Source: Saururus chinensis (taxonomy: Eukaryota > Streptophyta > Magnoliopsida > Piperales > Saururaceae). From it: 64,000 bases of DNA. Positions 61,165-64,000 of this stretch are shown piece after piece. The notes under the pieces are model-generated. The model saw only the letters and a list, made by a program, of their open reading frames with translations. It was not told the DNA's origin and made no database searches. Position 1 is the stretch's first letter. Every line of letters starts with the position of its first letter. The stretch lies in contig CP141142.1 of the NCBI GenBank assembly GCA_035235625.1, positions 33,552,995 through 33,616,994 of the forward strand, in the 5' to 3' direction. A program made the translations under genes and the position numbers.

Positions 61165-63009
61165 TGTACCTGATATTTTAAATATTTTCTGTGATTTTTC
61201 TGCTATTTTTCTAATCATTTTCGGCAAAAAAATGTGACATTTTGGTATATTTGTATTTACATATTTGACCTCAGTATTATACTTATAGAGTCGGGTGTGG
61301 GGCTTAGTCGCAAGCCACGGGCTTTGACATGCACTTTCAACGCAAATTATGGACATATGACGCGTAAACAGGAGGTTAACGCGTGTTGAGTAATAAAAGA
61401 AAAAAACGAGATAACAAGTGGATCATGTCAAAGAGCCGTGATCCGTTCGATTTTTGCTAGGGACGTCCAGAAATTTTTTACGTCCAGGAAGTTTGAGAGA
61501 AACCCGAGTGAGTTTCCAGTTGCTCCACTGTGCCTCATCTGACGTTGGATTTTGCGGTTCTTGCCAGGATCTGCTTTGCCTTCCGCCACAAGTTCGTTGT
61601 ACCGGCTAGGATTGCAGCCATGGCCTCCTTGCTCCTCCACTAGGTACCTGTCTTTTCCTATATTTTTCTCATATTCTAAGTTCTTTTTTGGGCCATAGGA
61701 GGGTGATTTTATTGCCGTTTGTAGCCGCCCTCAACTAGACTTATCTTTGTTTGGCCTCCAGGATCCCATAGGTGCCGGTCAAGGCTGCCACAATGCTCTC
61801 CTTGCTCCTTCCTGAGCTACTAGTACTTAATTTTTTTGGTTTTTTTCTTCTTCTCACCGTCCTGTACATTTTTGAGACGCCAGTGTGTTTCCATAGTTGT
61901 CCGACCACTGGACGGACTCCATCCTGCCTACCTCAACCCAGTGTCGGTTGAGGGTTGCCATTTCTGACCCTGCTTCACCCCTATTGTCCTGCTCTGCCCT
62001 TATGCCTTGATTTGGGTCTTACTTGTACAACCCTTCGTGGCCATTTTTCCATTAGGATGCCACCAGTCACCTATTGACCACTGGCTAGCCTTAGGGTTAG
62101 CCTTGTTTCACCGTGGACTGTGCCCTGCCACTGCTCGACCTTGAGTCACTGTTCACCTTTTTATGTGCGAGATGCACAGCTGCCCACACCATTGCTTTTG
62201 GGCGTGGGTGGCAAACTACGATGTCGTTGCGGTTGTGGTCGGTCACCACCTCCTAGCCCTAGCTCATTTACCCTTTTCTGGGCCTTGGTCCGCCACTGTC
62301 TAACCCATCTCCCCCTAGAGTGGCCCTTTTTGGCCATGTGTACATGTGGCCACATGTGCATTTCAGAGTCTAGGTGCCTCATTTGTGCAGCCTAACCATC
62401 GATTGGATTGACCATTAGAGCCCTCCTCCACCTCTCCTATGTCCTTGAGCATCGCCCCATTCCATCCACCCTTATGTGGGCCCTTGTAGGCACGAAATCG
62501 AAGACGTTGGGTGCTATCCATGACTGATTTCGATATCTTACAGCCGGTTGAGAACTTCTAAGCCGCCGGTCGACCTTCAGTGAGTACACCTCAACTTTTG
62601 GTCGCACTTGCCATTTCTATTAACACGACCTTTTTCCCAGCCGCCCTTAGTGCGTCGCCATGGATCGCGGGTTTTTCCGTATTGATTTGTGTCACCCCGT
62701 TTGGTAGTGAGTACTTTTGGTGCTTCCTAAACCCTTGGGACAGCAGTTCTCTCAACTTAGCAATGCTTTTGGCCACCAACTCCACCACCGACACTACCAC
62801 CGTCATGTGCTCGCCATCAAATGTTATGGATTACCAGGTAGGGGAGCTTTGGACTCGTAATTTCATAATAGCATATTTTAAATGTATAGCAGCATGCTAG
62901 GATTGTATGATTCAATGCTTTGGATGTTAAATTATGATCCATTTGCATGATGTAAGAGGATAAATTATGTCATGTTGAAATACATATGATATGCATGTGA
63001 GCCCTAAGT

Positions 63010-63180
63010 ATGGTTGATGTATGTGCATGATAGTGATGGCTAGCCAATATGTTGGTAGTTACATGTATGGATGTGTATGTATGTGCTAGTGATGGCTAGC
63101 GAGTACATTGCTAAGCTAACGTATGTGGATTATATGTGTGCCAGTGATGACTAGCGAGTATGTTGGTAAGCAAAGCTAAT
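63010..63180 (+). repeat. LTR minisatellite A (about 65-70 bp units)
   Basis: Three imperfect units, each with 'agtgatg(g/a)ctagc(g/c)a(g/a)ta' and 'gttggta'-type phrases. Confidence 0.7.
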
Positions 63181-63420
63181 GATAGTGTTATGAGTTTGAG
63201 ACCTGAGGGTTTCGATGGATTAAGTTCCGTGTTTGAGCTAGCTGATAATGAGTCGGATGAGTATTTCTCATGTTTTGCCATGGTGTTTATCCTGTGGGAT
63301 GTTGTCTGTGTGCTGTATTAAGCCCCAGACATTTGATGCTCTCTTAAGAGCGATGTACGTTTTTCATTTGGCATGTGTGTTGTATTAAGCTTAGACGTTT
63401 AATGCTCTATTGGGAGCGCT

Positions 63421-63534
63421 CTATGATTCTGCCTAAGAGTGGCACTGTATAATTTCTGCACAAGAGTGGTGTTGTATGATTCTGCCCTAGAGTGGCACTG
63501 TATGATTTCTGCCCAAGAGTGACACTGGCACTAT
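63421..63534 (+). repeat. LTR minisatellite B (about 28 bp, four units)
   Basis: Units read roughly 'tatgattctgcccaagagtg' plus 'gcactg'. A degenerate form of the same array is in the LTR at 9640-9790 (reverse strand). Confidence 0.78.
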
Positions 63535-63764
63535 AAGACCCCTAATGTGTGGGTGTTTATGTTTGTGCGCTCAGGTAAGTAGTATCATGGAACTGCTCTT
63601 ACCTGTTTGATATTGTGCCCCATGAGCATTGGTGTGCCTTGCATTCAGAAAAGTCCATGGTGTCTAGTCACTCCCCAGAGGTTAAGGTGATGCCCCAATA
63701 GCATTCCTTTCTATTTCAACACTCGAGCTTATTAGTTGTAATGAGCTTTAGTGGTCGATAGTAT

Positions 63765-63998
63765 GTGTATGACTATATGAGTGAGTATGTATGTTTCTGA
63801 GTAAGTGTAAGTTTCTTAGTACAACTGTAAAAGTATGATTCTGAGCAAGATTGTAAGCATAAGTTTATGAGTAAGACTATACGAGTAAGGTCATACGAGG
63901 ATGTGTAAGATTGTATGAGTAAAGCCGCACAAGTATGTGTAAGTTATATGAGTAAGCATATGATTGTATGAGTAAGTTTGTGAGACTCTAAGTAAGAG
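63765..63998 (+). repeat. LTR array of 'gtaag' units
   Basis: Irregular repeats of 'gagtaag(t)gtaag..'. Related arrays are at 47425-47590 and (reverse) 9340-9500. Confidence 0.75.
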
Positions 63999-64000
63999 TG

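Larger units (their letters stand above)
61165..64000 (+). mobile_element. Large Tekay-like LTR, running off the window
   Basis: It starts TGTACCTGATATTTTAAATA and aligns with the LTR copies at 40612-41121, 45440-46180 and 9070-10510. It contains 'gattaccaggtaggggagc', 'gcagcatgctagg', the minisatellite-like arrays and the 'gtaag' array up to the window edge. There is no coding frame of a host gene; open stretches such as 62120-62395 and 62580-62900 are not recognisable. The 3' end lies outside the window. Confidence 0.8.

Noticed and set aside
62120-62900. Open frames near the window end
   Set aside because: They lie inside a large LTR that aligns with other LTR copies and match no protein family known to me.

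Overview
This is plant nuclear DNA, almost certainly from an angiosperm with a repeat-rich genome. It holds one intact plant receptor-kinase gene with introns. It also holds many LTR retrotransposons with tRNA-Met-type primer sites (TGGTATCGGAGC), CACTA transposons and a SINE-like copy. The overall base composition is AT-rich. The species cannot be named from sequence alone.

Genes: the only complete host gene is a three-exon wall-associated-kinase-like receptor kinase (minus strand, 283-3002; 729 codons, all splice phases agree). A single 156-bp paralogue of its middle EGF exon lies 52 kb away (54686-54841) as an isolated relic. Two internal exons of a mitochondrial-type GrpE co-chaperone (18273-19016) remain, with the C-terminal exons absent and an LTR retrotransposon in their place.

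Layout: 3-11.9 kb is intergenic DNA with old repeats, a decayed Ty3/gypsy chromovirus and its LTR. 11.9-16.1 kb is a non-autonomous CACTA-like element with TAGCGACG repeats, long GA-rich tracts and a GC-rich block. 16.2-18.2 kb is a gypsy gag-protease fragment with one LTR. 19.8-27.0 kb is a young Ty1/copia element (408-bp LTRs with 4 differences, GAGGG target duplication) whose gag start seems to lie in the LTR and to be joined to gag by splicing. 27.0-28.0 kb is the right end of a second CACTA-type element. 28.8-34.5 kb is a gypsy element inside a minus-strand copia element. 35.2-40.6 kb is an Athila/Tat-type gag-protease element. 41.2-52.6 kb holds copia relics split by an 8.6-kb CACTA element that carries gene fragments, including a CAX antiporter exon. 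That CACTA has itself been hit by a gypsy element. 53-64 kb holds LTR remnants, a DUF1985 relic and a further large gypsy LTR running off the end.

At least three nesting events can be ordered from target-site duplications and interrupted frames. The genes do not form a pathway or operon. The window mainly shows one surviving immune/cell-wall-type receptor gene and small duplicated pieces of host genes among layered transposons. No CRISPR array, rRNA or tRNA gene was seen.
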